21,648 nt of DNA from a virus. How positions within the stretch are numbered: the first letter of the stretch is position 1; every line of letters starts with the position of its first letter. Under the pieces are notes generated by a model. The model was not told where the DNA came from, searched no databases, and saw only the letters and a list, made by a program, of their open reading frames with translations. This document shows positions 6,212-13,041 of the stretch, piece by piece. Location: positions 1 through 21,648 of IMG/VR virus record IMGVR_UViG_3300007722_000136; one strand, written 5' to 3'. Position numbers and translations under genes: made by a program.

Positions 6212-6670
6212 ATGTTAGATAAACTTGATTCATTAATAGCAGCAATCAAGGCAGCAAAGAAGCTGTTTCGAAAACAAGCGGAAGAATCTTTCAAAGAAGT
6301 TGCGAAAGAGTTGTTCGTGCTGGCACCGGAAGTCAAAACGATTAGGTGGTGCCAGTTCACCCCCTACTTTAATGACGGTGAAGAATGTGTGTTCAGTGTC
6401 AGCGAGCCTTATTTCTCAAACGCAGATCCCGATCAGCTGTCGTCAGAAGGTGAACTTCGTGAAGAATATCCGAGCATGTTCAGCGTCGCGCCGTATAGTC
6501 TACACGACACAAAAGTCATGTCGGATGAATCAGCTGCGGCTTGTATGAATTTCTCAGCGATTGTTCAGTCAGCTGAGATGGATGAAGTTATGCGCGACAT
6601 ATTCGGCGATCACGTTGCGGTCACGGTAACGCCGAACTCGATGGATTCGGACGAATACAGGCACGATTAA
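6212..6670 (+). CDS. Conserved phage hypothetical protein (152 aa)
   Basis: ATG 6212 is preceded by AGAGG (6200-6204). The N-terminal 40 residues form a basic helix, followed by a compact domain with RWCQFTPYFNDGEECVFSVSEPYF. I recall this TPYFNDG-type motif from phage hypotheticals of unknown function. The C terminus is acidic. It lies two bases after the preceding gene, so the two are probably co-translated. No catalytic motif is evident. Confidence 0.65.
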   Translation: MLDKLDSLIAAIKAAKKLFRKQAEESFKEVAKELFVLAPEVKTIRWCQFTPYFNDGEECVFSVSEPYFSNADPDQLSSEGELREEYPSMFSVAPYSLHDTKVMSDESAAACMNFSAIVQSAEMDEVMRDIFGDHVAVTVTPNSMDSDEYRHD

Positions 6671-6682
6671 TAATTATTCAAA

Positions 6683-6712
6683 ATATCCTCCTATATAATA
6701 TTAGGAGGATAT
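6683..6712 (+). promoter_or_regulatory. Hairpin that buries the SD of the RuvC-like gene; loop holds a TATAAT
   Basis: ATATCCTCCTA (6683-6693) pairs perfectly with TAGGAGGATAT (6702-6712), an 11-bp stem that fully hides the SD AGGAGG (6703-6708) of ATG 6715. The 8-nt loop includes TATAAT (6694-6699). A transcript starting about 6-7 nt after this box would lack the 5' arm and expose the SD. T4 genes e, soc and 49 use such hairpins to block translation from read-through mRNA; applying that scheme here is inference. Confidence 0.65.
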
Positions 6713-6714
6713 AA

Positions 6715-7257
6715 ATGAAAACATTAGGAATCGATTTATCAATGACGTCGCCTGCATTATGTTTACATGACGGGAAAAAGTTCGAGTTCAGCAAGTGCAA
6801 GTTTTTCTTCTTGACAAGCCACAAGAAGTTTCTCTACAAGGACTCAAACGTGCATGGTGAAATGTTTCCAGAATGGGATTGTGATAGTGAGCGATATAAC
6901 AATATTGCAACATGGGTTGTTGATCTCGCAAAGCTCCACGGTGTTGACAAAATCACAATAGAAGGGTATAGTTTCGCTTCAGTGGGCCGCGTTTTTAATA
7001 TTGCAGAGAATGGAGGGGTGTTAAAATACCTTCTATGGAAGAACGAATTACCATATACTAGCATCCCACCAACAACAATTAAGAAATTCGCTACAGGCAA
7101 GGGAAACGCTAATAAAGAGGCTTTACAAACGAGGTTCATTGAGGATACACAATTTAATTTGAAGAAGATATTGGGAATGACGGAGAAACAATGGAATCCT
7201 TCGTCAGATATTATTGATAGTTATTATGTTTGCAAATATGGAGTTGAAAATGAATAA
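6715..7257 (+). CDS. RuvC-like Holliday-junction resolvase
   Basis: The 180-aa product fits the RNase H-fold resolvase pattern: first strand GIDLS with D7, second acidic residue E83 in TIEGYSF, a conserved PPTTIKKFATGKGNANKE loop (118-134), and the C-terminal SDIID with D165 and D168, giving the D...E...DxxD site. It would cut branched replication or recombination intermediates before packaging, a role played by unrelated endonuclease VII (gp49) in T4. Its SD is sequestered in a hairpin. The next gene overlaps its last eight bases. Confidence 0.85.
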   Translation: MKTLGIDLSMTSPALCLHDGKKFEFSKCKFFFLTSHKKFLYKDSNVHGEMFPEWDCDSERYNNIATWVVDLAKLHGVDKITIEGYSFASVGRVFNIAENGGVLKYLLWKNELPYTSIPPTTIKKFATGKGNANKEALQTRFIEDTQFNLKKILGMTEKQWNPSSDIIDSYYVCKYGVENE

Positions 7258-7498
7258 AGCGACAATTAAATCGGCGCTACACTTGGGCATTGTCAAGATT
7301 ACATTCACAAAAAAAGACGGCACTGAACGAATTATGAATTGCACTCTTAGCACAGACTTTGGTGCAACACATTATGAAAAGAAAACAGAGCGTGTCAAGG
7401 AACCAAAAGACGATATGTTCTCTGTTTGGGATGTTGATAAAGGCGCGTGGAGAACACTAACTATATCTGCAATCACTGATATAGTATATCCTTCATAA
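7250..7498 (+). CDS. Small SH3-barrel-like T4-superfamily protein (DUF2693 type)
   Basis: ATG 7250 is chosen over the upstream in-frame start because ATGGAG (7238-7243) can serve as SD and because the family start is MNKATIKSALHLGIVKITFTK. The 82-aa product has the hallmarks of this group: a basic strand, DGTERIMNCTLS, and a late VWDVDKGAWRTLTISAI segment. Such proteins are widespread in T4-like phages and have no settled function that I know. Its stop TAA overlaps the next ATG as TAATG. Confidence 0.75.
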   Translation: MNKATIKSALHLGIVKITFTKKDGTERIMNCTLSTDFGATHYEKKTERVKEPKDDMFSVWDVDKGAWRTLTISAITDIVYPS

Positions 7499-8463
7499 TG
7501 GGCATCTCCAAAAACGAAATAACCGTTGGTGCAAACGGTGGGACTGAGCAGCTAATACGTGAATTTGAAAAATACGTGCCTGCAGAAGTCGCCGAAGAAT
7601 TTCAAATCATTCCATCCCGCAATCGTGGATTCACTCCAGGGAAAATTCCTATCTATTGGGCACACGATCTTCCTGGCGACCCCGAATGTGTCCACCTCGG
7701 AAAAGGTGGATACCAACAATACAAAAAACTGGTGTTTGTTAGTAATTGGCAGATGCAGGCATTTATTAACTACTATAAAATTCCTTGGTCATATTGCACA
7801 GTGATGCAAAACGCAATTGAGCCTCTCGAATTTGCGGCCAGCACTTCTGACAAAATCAAACTAATCTACCACACAACACCTCACCGCGGGCTCGAGATTC
7901 TTGTTCCTGTATTCATCAAACTGTGCGAAAGGTATGATAATATCGAGCTCGACGTATATTCGAGTTTCAATATATACGGATGGGGCGATCGCGATAAGCA
8001 GTATCAACAAATTTTCGATGCAATGGAATCCCACCCAAACATTAACAATCATGGATCTGTTTCTTCTGAAAAAGTTCGCCAAGCGGTAACAGCAGCGGAT
8101 ATTTTCGCCTATCCGAGCATCTGGCAAGAAACGTCGTGTCGTAGTTTAATGGAAGCGATGTCGGCAGGATTGCTGTGTGTGCATTCTGATTACGGCGCTC
8201 TTTACGAGACGGCGGCCGGGCTTACGATGATGTATCATTACGACGAAGACAAAAACAAGCACGCCGGTATCTTTTACAACGCATTGTCGTTTGCAATCGA
8301 TTCAGCTATAGCAATCCGCGGAAATCCTGAAACAAGACAGTTTTTGTTATCAACGAGTTCAATCGCAAACACGTTTTACAACTGGCAAACGAGATCTACA
8401 CAGTGGACTGCATTCCTTCAAAACATACTTAACCGAGAGAAGAAAAACCTTGCTAATCCTTGA
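7498..8463 (+). CDS. Glycosyltransferase, GT4 family (GT-B fold)
   Basis: The 321-aa product shows GT4 features: an N-terminal GGTEQL nucleotide-sugar loop (14-19), a Rossmann-like HRGLEILVPVF strand-helix (129-139), AADIFAYPS (199-207) and the EX7E motif at E211...E219 followed by AMSAGLLCVHSDYGALYE. It transfers a sugar from a nucleotide sugar; the acceptor may be modified phage DNA or a cell-surface or virion target, and the sequence does not decide. It is joined by TAATG to the gene before it and overlaps the RNase H start by 14 nt. Confidence 0.88.
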   Translation: MGISKNEITVGANGGTEQLIREFEKYVPAEVAEEFQIIPSRNRGFTPGKIPIYWAHDLPGDPECVHLGKGGYQQYKKLVFVSNWQMQAFINYYKIPWSYCTVMQNAIEPLEFAASTSDKIKLIYHTTPHRGLEILVPVFIKLCERYDNIELDVYSSFNIYGWGDRDKQYQQIFDAMESHPNINNHGSVSSEKVRQAVTAADIFAYPSIWQETSCRSLMEAMSAGLLCVHSDYGALYETAAGLTMMYHYDEDKNKHAGIFYNALSFAIDSAIAIRGNPETRQFLLSTSSIANTFYNWQTRSTQWTAFLQNILNREKKNLANP

Positions 8464-8983
8464 TTTCAACCAAATCTGTATATCGAATGTGTTGGCGCAG
8501 ATGGGTAGTCACACAAACCTTCCTATTAACGAAGATTTGGTTCGTCCAACGATTATAAACCAAATCAGATCAATACGTTCAAAATTTCGTAATGCTGGGC
8601 AAACAATTATTGCGTGCGACTCGCGATATAGTTGGCGTCGCGACTCGTTTCCACACTACAAAGCAAACCGCAAGACTGCTCGCGAAGCTGGTGATTTTGA
8701 TTGGGTTACTATGCACACTGTAATGAACAATCTTGCCGACGACCTCGACAAAAACTTCCCATATGTTGTCCTCGCTGTCGAAAAAGCAGAAGCCGACGAT
8801 ATTATTGGTGCGCTCGTTTTCAAGTATGGGCAAGTAATAAATACACCTCAGGATGAACAAATTACTATTGTATCCGGCGACAAAGACTTCAAGCAACTTC
8901 ATATATTTAAAAACGTAAAACAGTATAGCCCTGTGCTAAAAAAGTTCCTTACATGCGACGACCCAACCACGTTTCTTTTTTAA
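8450..8983 (+). CDS. rnh: T4-type RNase H (FEN-like 5' nuclease), N-terminal part only
   Basis: The product matches T4 RNase H: LILDF (D5), ACDSRYSWRRD (D57, R63, R64, D65), YKANR (70-74), EAEADD-type EKAEADD (111-117) and SGDKDFKQL (D144, D146). This 5'-3' exonuclease and flap endonuclease removes lagging-strand RNA primers. TTG 8450 with GAGAG upstream (8435-8439) gives MLILDF, right for the family. An in-frame TAA (8981-8983) cuts it at 177 residues, before the GDKGDG loop and H3TH DNA-binding region. Without readthrough it lacks two catalytic aspartates and is probably inactive. Confidence 0.85.
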   Translation: MLILDFNQICISNVLAQMGSHTNLPINEDLVRPTIINQIRSIRSKFRNAGQTIIACDSRYSWRRDSFPHYKANRKTAREAGDFDWVTMHTVMNNLADDLDKNFPYVVLAVEKAEADDIIGALVFKYGQVINTPQDEQITIVSGDKDFKQLHIFKNVKQYSPVLKKFLTCDDPTTFLF

Positions 8984-9316
8984 CAAATTGTTCGCGGAGA
9001 TAAGGGTGATGGCGTACCAAATATTTTTATGGAGGACGACTGTTTCGTTGTAGGCACTCGCCAAAAGAAAGTAATGGCATCCTTTCTCCGATCGTTCAAC
9101 CCGCACTTCTGTCAAGATGAAAAGTTAATGGCGAAGTATGAGCGCAATAAAAGGCTGATCGATCTTCGCTGCGTCCCTACCTCAATCTTTGAAGAAGTGT
9201 ACGCGCAGTACGAGGCAAAACAACCGGCGTGCGCGCTTAAAAAGGGGAAGGTGTTCAATTACTTTATCACCCACAAAATGAAAAATTTAATGGAATCCAT
9301 CGGAGAGTTTACATGA
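8984..9316 (+). pseudogene. rnh: C-terminal part of RNase H after an in-frame TAA
   Basis: Directly after the TAA, in the same frame, the sequence continues QIVRGDKGDGVPNIF, the metal-binding and helix-hairpin-helix signature expected next in T4 RNase H, then a typical C-terminal region ending in MESIGEFT. No bases are missing or added, so this is a single nonsense change, readthrough, or a sequence error, not an intron. The only ATG early in this part (9029) has no SD and would skip the signature. Its stop overlaps ATG 9313. Confidence 0.8.
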
Positions 9317-9747
9317 AAAAGAGTATGTACGAAATTTTTAAGCGTGTATCAGAAGTAAAGAAGCCAGCTGACCGCGTTACTTCGTTGCGGCTGAGTTGCA
9401 ACCCTGCAATGCAAGCTTTCCTCAAATACACGTTCGACCCCAATATTGAATTTCTCCTTCCAGAAGGAGAACCTCCATACAAACCTGCTAAATTTGATGA
9501 CCTCGAAGGTCGCCTATTTACTGAGGTTCGTCGTATGTACCTCTTTATCAAGAACGGCAATCCCAACCTTTCGCAAAACCGTCGCGAGATGATGTATATT
9601 CAACTTCTTGAATCGGTCGACCGCGACGACGCCAAATTGTTGCTGGCAATGAAAGAAAAGAAAACACCATTCAAAACGATTACCTGCAAACTTGTTAATG
9701 AAGCGTTCCCCGGCCTACTTACACAAAAGGAATTGGAAAAAGCATGA
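9313..9747 (+). CDS. T4-superfamily protein (DUF6433 type) resembling the DNA-ligase N domain
   Basis: The 144-aa product belongs to a group seen in cyanophage-like T4 relatives (DUF6433, from memory). It lines up with the N-terminal domain of the ligase at 4396: YEIFK at the start of both, F-DP-I (AFDPMI in ligase, TFDPNI here), and later an L...D...LL.M...K pattern ending KTI...FPGL here against KTI...WPDL in the ligase. There is no nucleotidyltransferase domain. I infer a DNA- or ligase-associated accessory protein derived from that domain. Start ATG 9313 overlaps the RNase H stop. Confidence 0.75.
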   Translation: MKKSMYEIFKRVSEVKKPADRVTSLRLSCNPAMQAFLKYTFDPNIEFLLPEGEPPYKPAKFDDLEGRLFTEVRRMYLFIKNGNPNLSQNRREMMYIQLLESVDRDDAKLLLAMKEKKTPFKTITCKLVNEAFPGLLTQKELEKA

Positions 9748-9929
9748 GTAAGACATTTAAAAAAATGCCCGCGATGATTCAAGACGAAGATTCGTCGTCA
9801 AGGGATTTTAGGTTTCGTAAACAGCATATCGACGATGGGTCTCATTACCTCGGCGAAGTAAAAAAGCTCGTCAAAGTGCACAATTTTGACGTGAAACTTA
9901 TCGATCAACTTGGACAAGAAGAACAATAA
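9744..9929 (+). CDS. Small charged hypothetical protein (61 aa)
   Basis: ATG 9744 overlaps the previous stop as ATGA and its own stop overlaps ATG 9929 as TAATG, so it is firmly inside a coupled operon. AAGGAATTGG (9728-9737) supplies an SD. The product is highly charged (FKKMPAMIQDEDSSSRDFRFRK onward) with no recognisable motif. Confidence 0.6.
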   Translation: MSKTFKKMPAMIQDEDSSSRDFRFRKQHIDDGSHYLGEVKKLVKVHNFDVKLIDQLGQEEQ

Positions 9930-10165
9930 TGGTATATGAATTCCTTGATACAGTAACTGGTACAATTGTTGACTTTTCAATGAAAATGTCGGAATATGGT
10001 CAATTCGTGAAGGATAATCCACATCTTGAACGGCACCACTCGGCCCCACCTGCTCTTGGAGATCCTATCAGGCTTGGCTTTCGTAAACCGGATGATGCCT
10101 TCAGAGATAAACTAAAGGACATAAACCGAGCTGCAGGACGCTACGGTAAAGTGAATACATTCTAA
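9929..10165 (+). CDS. FmdB-like small T4-superfamily protein without zinc cysteines
   Basis: The 78-aa product fits a group common in T4-like and cyanophage genomes: a YEFLDTVTGTIVDFSMKMSEYGQF N-terminal part like the FmdB zinc-ribbon fold, then NPHLERHHSAPPALGDPIRLGFRKPDD and a terminal NTF. The cysteine pairs of true FmdB proteins are absent. Function is unknown; FmdB proteins are annotated as regulators. It is coupled on both sides by TAATG overlaps. Confidence 0.7.
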   Translation: MVYEFLDTVTGTIVDFSMKMSEYGQFVKDNPHLERHHSAPPALGDPIRLGFRKPDDAFRDKLKDINRAAGRYGKVNTF

Positions 10166-10857
10166 TGATAAATCAAAAATTTTTTGAATTTGTTACGTTA
10201 TTTGACCGCACAAAACTGAATACACGAGCTGGGGCTGATAAAAAACGGCATTACGTCACGCCAGAAGGAAAAAGCTACAAGTCGGTCACAACAATTCTTG
10301 GTGAGCAAGTTAAGCCGGCACTTGAAGCGTGGAAAAAGCGCGTTGGCCCAGAAGAAGTAAACAAGGCAAAGCGCAAAGGTGTTAGTGCAGCAAATCGTGG
10401 TACCGCTCTCCACTCTCTTGTTGAAAGATATATGGGGAACGAACTCATTGATCCGAAACAGGTCCTTCCCTCTACCCTTGCAATGTTTGCAGACATCAAA
10501 GGGATTATTGATGACAATATCGACCAAGTGTACGGTCAAGAGTTTTCTTTATACTCAGACGTTCTTCAGACAGCAGGCACATGTGACGCGTTTGTACGGT
10601 TTGATGGCTACCCAACTGTGCTCGATTTTAAAACGTCGTCGAAGGTAAAAAAGGAACAGTACATTGGTGATTACTTTCTCCAATGCACAGTTTATGCTCT
10701 TATGTTGCAAGAAAGATATAATATTAATGTTCCTCGAATTGCAGTGCTGATTGGTGTTGAGGGTGAGGACCCCCAATTGTTCGTCAGGAAACCTTCAGAG
10801 TTTTACTCAAAAGTGCAGCAAGTGTTTATTACAGATAGAGCGCATGAGCGCGTTTGA
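10165..10857 (+). CDS. PD-(D/E)XK exonuclease (Cas4/RecB/MGME1-like)
   Basis: The 230-aa product has YKSVTTIL near the N terminus, GTALH (79-83), an acidic E126 (GQEFSLY), D141 (TCDAF), the core D154-F-K156 (LDFKTS) and a downstream Q173 (FLQCTVYALM). These are the active-site elements of the PD-(D/E)XK exonucleases related to RecB, Cas4 and MGME1 found in many T4-like phages. It probably degrades or trims single-stranded or flap DNA during replication or recombination. It ends the operon; a palindrome follows 26 bp later. Confidence 0.85.
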   Translation: MINQKFFEFVTLFDRTKLNTRAGADKKRHYVTPEGKSYKSVTTILGEQVKPALEAWKKRVGPEEVNKAKRKGVSAANRGTALHSLVERYMGNELIDPKQVLPSTLAMFADIKGIIDDNIDQVYGQEFSLYSDVLQTAGTCDAFVRFDGYPTVLDFKTSSKVKKEQYIGDYFLQCTVYALMLQERYNINVPRIAVLIGVEGEDPQLFVRKPSEFYSKVQQVFITDRAHERV

Positions 10858-10883
10858 GGTTGCTCGTAAGCACTTCACCGAAC

Positions 10884-10917
10884 CACAAGACGTTGCCCTT
10901 AAGGGCAACGTCTTGTG
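10884..10917. repeat. 34-bp perfect palindrome
   Basis: Every base of 10884-10917 pairs with its partner (centre TTAA at 10899-10902). As RNA it would form a hairpin of up to 15 bp with a TTAA loop, but no T-run follows, so a classic terminator is unlikely. It lies directly upstream of a TATAAT (10926-10931), where it would cover the -35 region, so it may be an operator, an RNA processing site or a terminator of another type. Confidence 0.85.
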
Positions 10918-10925
10918 TGGTACTA

Positions 10926-10931
10926 TATAAT
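10926..10931 (+). promoter_or_regulatory. Candidate -10 element
   Basis: TATAAT at 10926-10931, seven bases before ATG 10938. No -35 box matches at the right distance; the palindrome occupies that place, so use would need an activator or an extended contact. Transcription from here would begin at about the micro-ORF start. Confidence 0.35.
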
Positions 10932-10937
10932 AGAGGG

Positions 10938-10988
10938 ATGGTTAATGAAGAAGAATATTATAAGAAACTTACGAAAGATTATTTATGA
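10938..10988 (+). CDS. 16-aa micro-ORF coupled to the next gene
   Basis: ATG 10938 has AGAGGG just before it (10932-10937, very tight spacing) and the frame (MVNEEEYYKKLTKDYL) ends at TGA 10986-10988, overlapping ATG 10985. The next gene has no SD of its own, so its translation may depend on this ORF. It could be a leader peptide or simply a coupling device. Confidence 0.35.
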   Translation: MVNEEEYYKKLTKDYL

Positions 10989-11476
10989 CCGGTGAAGAAC
11001 TTCTTGTACAGTTAAAAATTGATACTACGCCTCCAATGTATAAAATAATTGAACACTACAATCACTTAATATTGAGCGCCCAGAATCCGAACGAAAAAGC
11101 TAACATATTCCTGACAAAATTTGGTTGCGACCCTATTGCAAATGACCGGGTTGCTCGGCTAACAGTTGTTGCCTTGATTAGAGAGTTAGTGACCCTCCGT
11201 GACAAATTTAAGCTCGAAAAAGCTTTGAAGGCTGCGGACAAAACGGTCGATTACACATTTCGACTTCTTGGACTGGTTGTTCCTTTACAGGATAAGAACT
11301 TTGTTCCTGCTAAGATGAAAAAAACCGACGCGAATTACAAAATACTGACGGCGATGGAACTTTTCAAGAAGTACAACAAAAAGACGCCAAAAGAATGCAC
11401 AGCAATAATAGCGAAAAAGCTTAAAATCCCTTATGGAACAGCATACTATTATTATAGGAAAATTTCGAAAGCCTAA
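10985..11476 (+). CDS. Hypothetical protein with a C-terminal helix-turn-helix-like region
   Basis: The 163-aa product is helical and basic overall. The last 30 residues (TPKECTAIIAKKLKIPYGTA followed by a YYYYRK run) have the spacing of a DNA-binding helix-turn-helix, with a small residue at the turn and a Tyr-rich final helix. I do not recognise the N-terminal part. Its start overlaps the stop of the micro-ORF at 10938. A role as a phage transcription factor is plausible but rests only on the HTH-like pattern. Confidence 0.6.
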   Translation: MTGEELLVQLKIDTTPPMYKIIEHYNHLILSAQNPNEKANIFLTKFGCDPIANDRVARLTVVALIRELVTLRDKFKLEKALKAADKTVDYTFRLLGLVVPLQDKNFVPAKMKKTDANYKILTAMELFKKYNKKTPKECTAIIAKKLKIPYGTAYYYYRKISKA

Positions 11477-11480
11477 ACAG

Positions 11481-11509
11481 TTGACCTCAATGTAGTTTGA
11501 TAGTATAAT
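11481..11509 (+). promoter_or_regulatory. Sigma70-like promoter
   Basis: TTGACC (11481-11486), a 17-bp spacer and TATAAT (11504-11509). It shares CAGTTGACCT with the promoter at 3497. It drives the DUF932 gene with a leader of about 35 nt. Confidence 0.85.
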
Positions 11510-11542
11510 GGTTACTCAGAAGTTTTTCAAACCACATTGAGG
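11485..11542 (+). promoter_or_regulatory. Inverted repeat linking the promoter to the SD
   Basis: CCTCAATGT (11485-11493) is the exact complement of ACATTGAGG (11534-11542), whose end is the first part of the SD GAGGAG (11540-11545). The 5' arm lies inside the promoter, so only read-through mRNA could form the stem and hide the SD; mRNA from the local promoter would lack it. It could also be a DNA operator. Confidence 0.5.
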
Positions 11543-11552
11543 AGAAGTCTAT

Positions 11553-12500
11553 ATGTCACATCTTGTCGAACAAATGGCGTATGCTGGTGAAGTGCCGTGG
11601 CACGGTCTTGGTAAGAAGGTTCCCAATGATCTGTCTGCTGAGCAAATGCTCAAAGCTGCTGGACTTGACTGGGAGGTGAATAAGGTTCCCGCCTTTATCA
11701 CTATAGACAAAAAGAAAGTTGATATTGGTCGCTCTGCACTAGTACGCAGCTCCGACAACACAATTCTTGATGTTGTCTCCAAAGATTGGAACCCCGTTCA
11801 AAATGCAACCGCGTTCGAGTTCTTCAAAGAGTTCGTCGACGTCGGTGACATGCAAATGCATACTGCCGGATCTCTCAAAAAGGGAAAGATGGTGTGGGCG
11901 CTCGCAAAAGTCAACGATTCGTTTGAATTGTTCGGTGGTGACAAGGTCGACAGCTATTTGATGTTTACCAACCCACACGAGTTCGGCCACTCAATTGACG
12001 TACGTTTCACTCCGATCCGTGTAGTGTGCAATAACACTCTCACGCTGGCTCTTTCACACAAAGGTGACCGAGTTGTCCGGCACACTCACCGAACCGAGTT
12101 TGATCCGGAAATGGTTAAGATCACTCTCGGAATGGCCCGCGAAAAAATGCTTGAGTATAAAAGCGCGGCTGCCACTCTTGGTAAAAAACGTGCGACCGAA
12201 GATGCAGTCCGCAACTACGTTCGGGAGTTGTTCCCGATGATCACGAAAGATAAAGAGCGGCTCGATCTTTCGAAGAATGCTACGGCGGTCCAGTACTTGG
12301 TTGAAAATCAACCTGGCGCTCAATTTGCTGAAGGTTCGTGGTGGCAAGCATTCAACGCGGCGACGTTTTTCATCGACCACAAAATCGGCAAGAGCAATGA
12401 CCGCCGTGTTGCTTCATCGTGGTTCGGTACGAACCGTGCACTGAAAGTGAAAGCGTTGAACAAAGCGGTCGAATACGCGGATACTTCGAAGGCACTGTAA
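11553..12500 (+). CDS. DUF932 phage/plasmid-like protein (TIGR03299 type)
   Basis: The 315-aa product has the family's opening (GEVPWHGLGKKVP, residues 12-24), a middle with SYLMFTNPHEFGHSIDVRFTPIRVVCNNTLTLAL in shorter conserved pieces, and a C-terminal WWQAFNAATFFIDHKIG region. The family is widespread in phages and plasmids, of unknown biochemical role. The SD GGAGAAG (11541-11547) and ATG 11553 are clear. It has its own promoter and a structured 3' element at 12508, so it is probably a single-gene, strongly expressed unit. Confidence 0.88.
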   Translation: MSHLVEQMAYAGEVPWHGLGKKVPNDLSAEQMLKAAGLDWEVNKVPAFITIDKKKVDIGRSALVRSSDNTILDVVSKDWNPVQNATAFEFFKEFVDVGDMQMHTAGSLKKGKMVWALAKVNDSFELFGGDKVDSYLMFTNPHEFGHSIDVRFTPIRVVCNNTLTLALSHKGDRVVRHTHRTEFDPEMVKITLGMAREKMLEYKSAAATLGKKRATEDAVRNYVRELFPMITKDKERLDLSKNATAVQYLVENQPGAQFAEGSWWQAFNAATFFIDHKIGKSNDRRVASSWFGTNRALKVKALNKAVEYADTSKAL

Positions 12501-12507
12501 TATTTCT

Positions 12508-12589
12508 GCTCAGCCAGGTCGCCCTAAAGGATCAGGCTAAAGAGAACGAGGAAACGGGGAGTCACGCCCCCGGCTGAGCCTTTTATTTA
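12508..12589 (+). ncRNA. Structured intergenic RNA, terminator-like, perhaps an independent ncRNA
   Basis: GCTCAGCC (12508-12515) pairs with GGCTGAGC (12572-12579) around a 56-nt interior, followed by a U-rich run (CTTTTATTT). Inside are a GGGG/CCCC hairpin (12556-12559 with 12567-12570) and a weaker GGTC/GATC hairpin (12517-12520 with 12530-12533). AGCC at 12512-12515 could instead pair with GGCT at 12535-12538, which would disrupt the outer stem. It has no tRNA T-loop. I match it to no known RNA family; it may simply be an elaborate terminator. The remaining bases to 12618 hold nothing clear. Confidence 0.5.
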
Positions 12590-12618
12590 AGACCTTAATA
12601 CCACCTTCAAAATAATGT

Positions 12619-13041
12619 ATGATCAAACATCCTGGAGCTCGAACTCGCGCGCTGTATATGTGGGAGAACCGTTGTGTTGGCCCATATCTAAAGCTGCTCA
12701 ATCATTATGATATAGTTATTGCTGCACATACTATCTGGGAATCGTTTCAGCTACCACTACACAAACTTCCTGTTATTGAGATCAAAAATGTGCCAATATC
12801 ATACTGCTTAGGACGCGGTTTAATCGTGTTAAAACCGGCTGACATGGAGTTCCTTACGTTAGCCCACGAGTTGGTGCATGCGAGAGGGTTTGGATCTGTT
12901 AAAAACCCCCATAACGTTGGTTTTGTTAAGAATTATGCTGTTTGTCTCGATCGTTTCAGTAATACATATTTAAAAACAATAACAAATAGGACAAACGCTA
13001 TTTACTTCTATAACGAAATGCGCAGGATTAATTTGCTATGA
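12619..13041 (+). CDS. HExxH metallopeptidase-like protein
   Basis: The 140-aa product has H83-E84-L-V-H87 within LTLAHELVHARGFG, followed by NPHNVGF (H98), the layout of small zinc peptidases of the SprT or similar type; H98 is a candidate third ligand. No signal peptide is seen, so it would act in the cytoplasm. The start ATG 12619 has no good SD; upstream ATG 12614 is in another frame. Its stop overlaps ATG 13038 of the oxygenase fusion as ATGA. Substrate unknown. Confidence 0.65.
   Translation: MIKHPGARTRALYMWENRCVGPYLKLLNHYDIVIAAHTIWESFQLPLHKLPVIEIKNVPISYCLGRGLIVLKPADMEFLTLAHELVHARGFGSVKNPHNVGFVKNYAVCLDRFSNTYLKTITNRTNAIYFYNEMRRINLL

Noticed and set aside
6710-6717. TATAAATG as a late promoter
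   Set aside because: It differs from TATAAATA at the last base and overlaps the start codon at 6715, so transcription would begin inside the gene.
1456-9316. Genetic-code change (TAG or TAA read as an amino acid)
   Set aside because: TAG properly ends the genes at 15086 and 19915, and TAA ends many others, while the two suspicious internal stops are different codons. Local mutation, readthrough or error fits better.
8450-9316. Intron or mobile element splitting RNase H
   Set aside because: No extra sequence lies between the two parts; a single stop codon separates them in the same frame.
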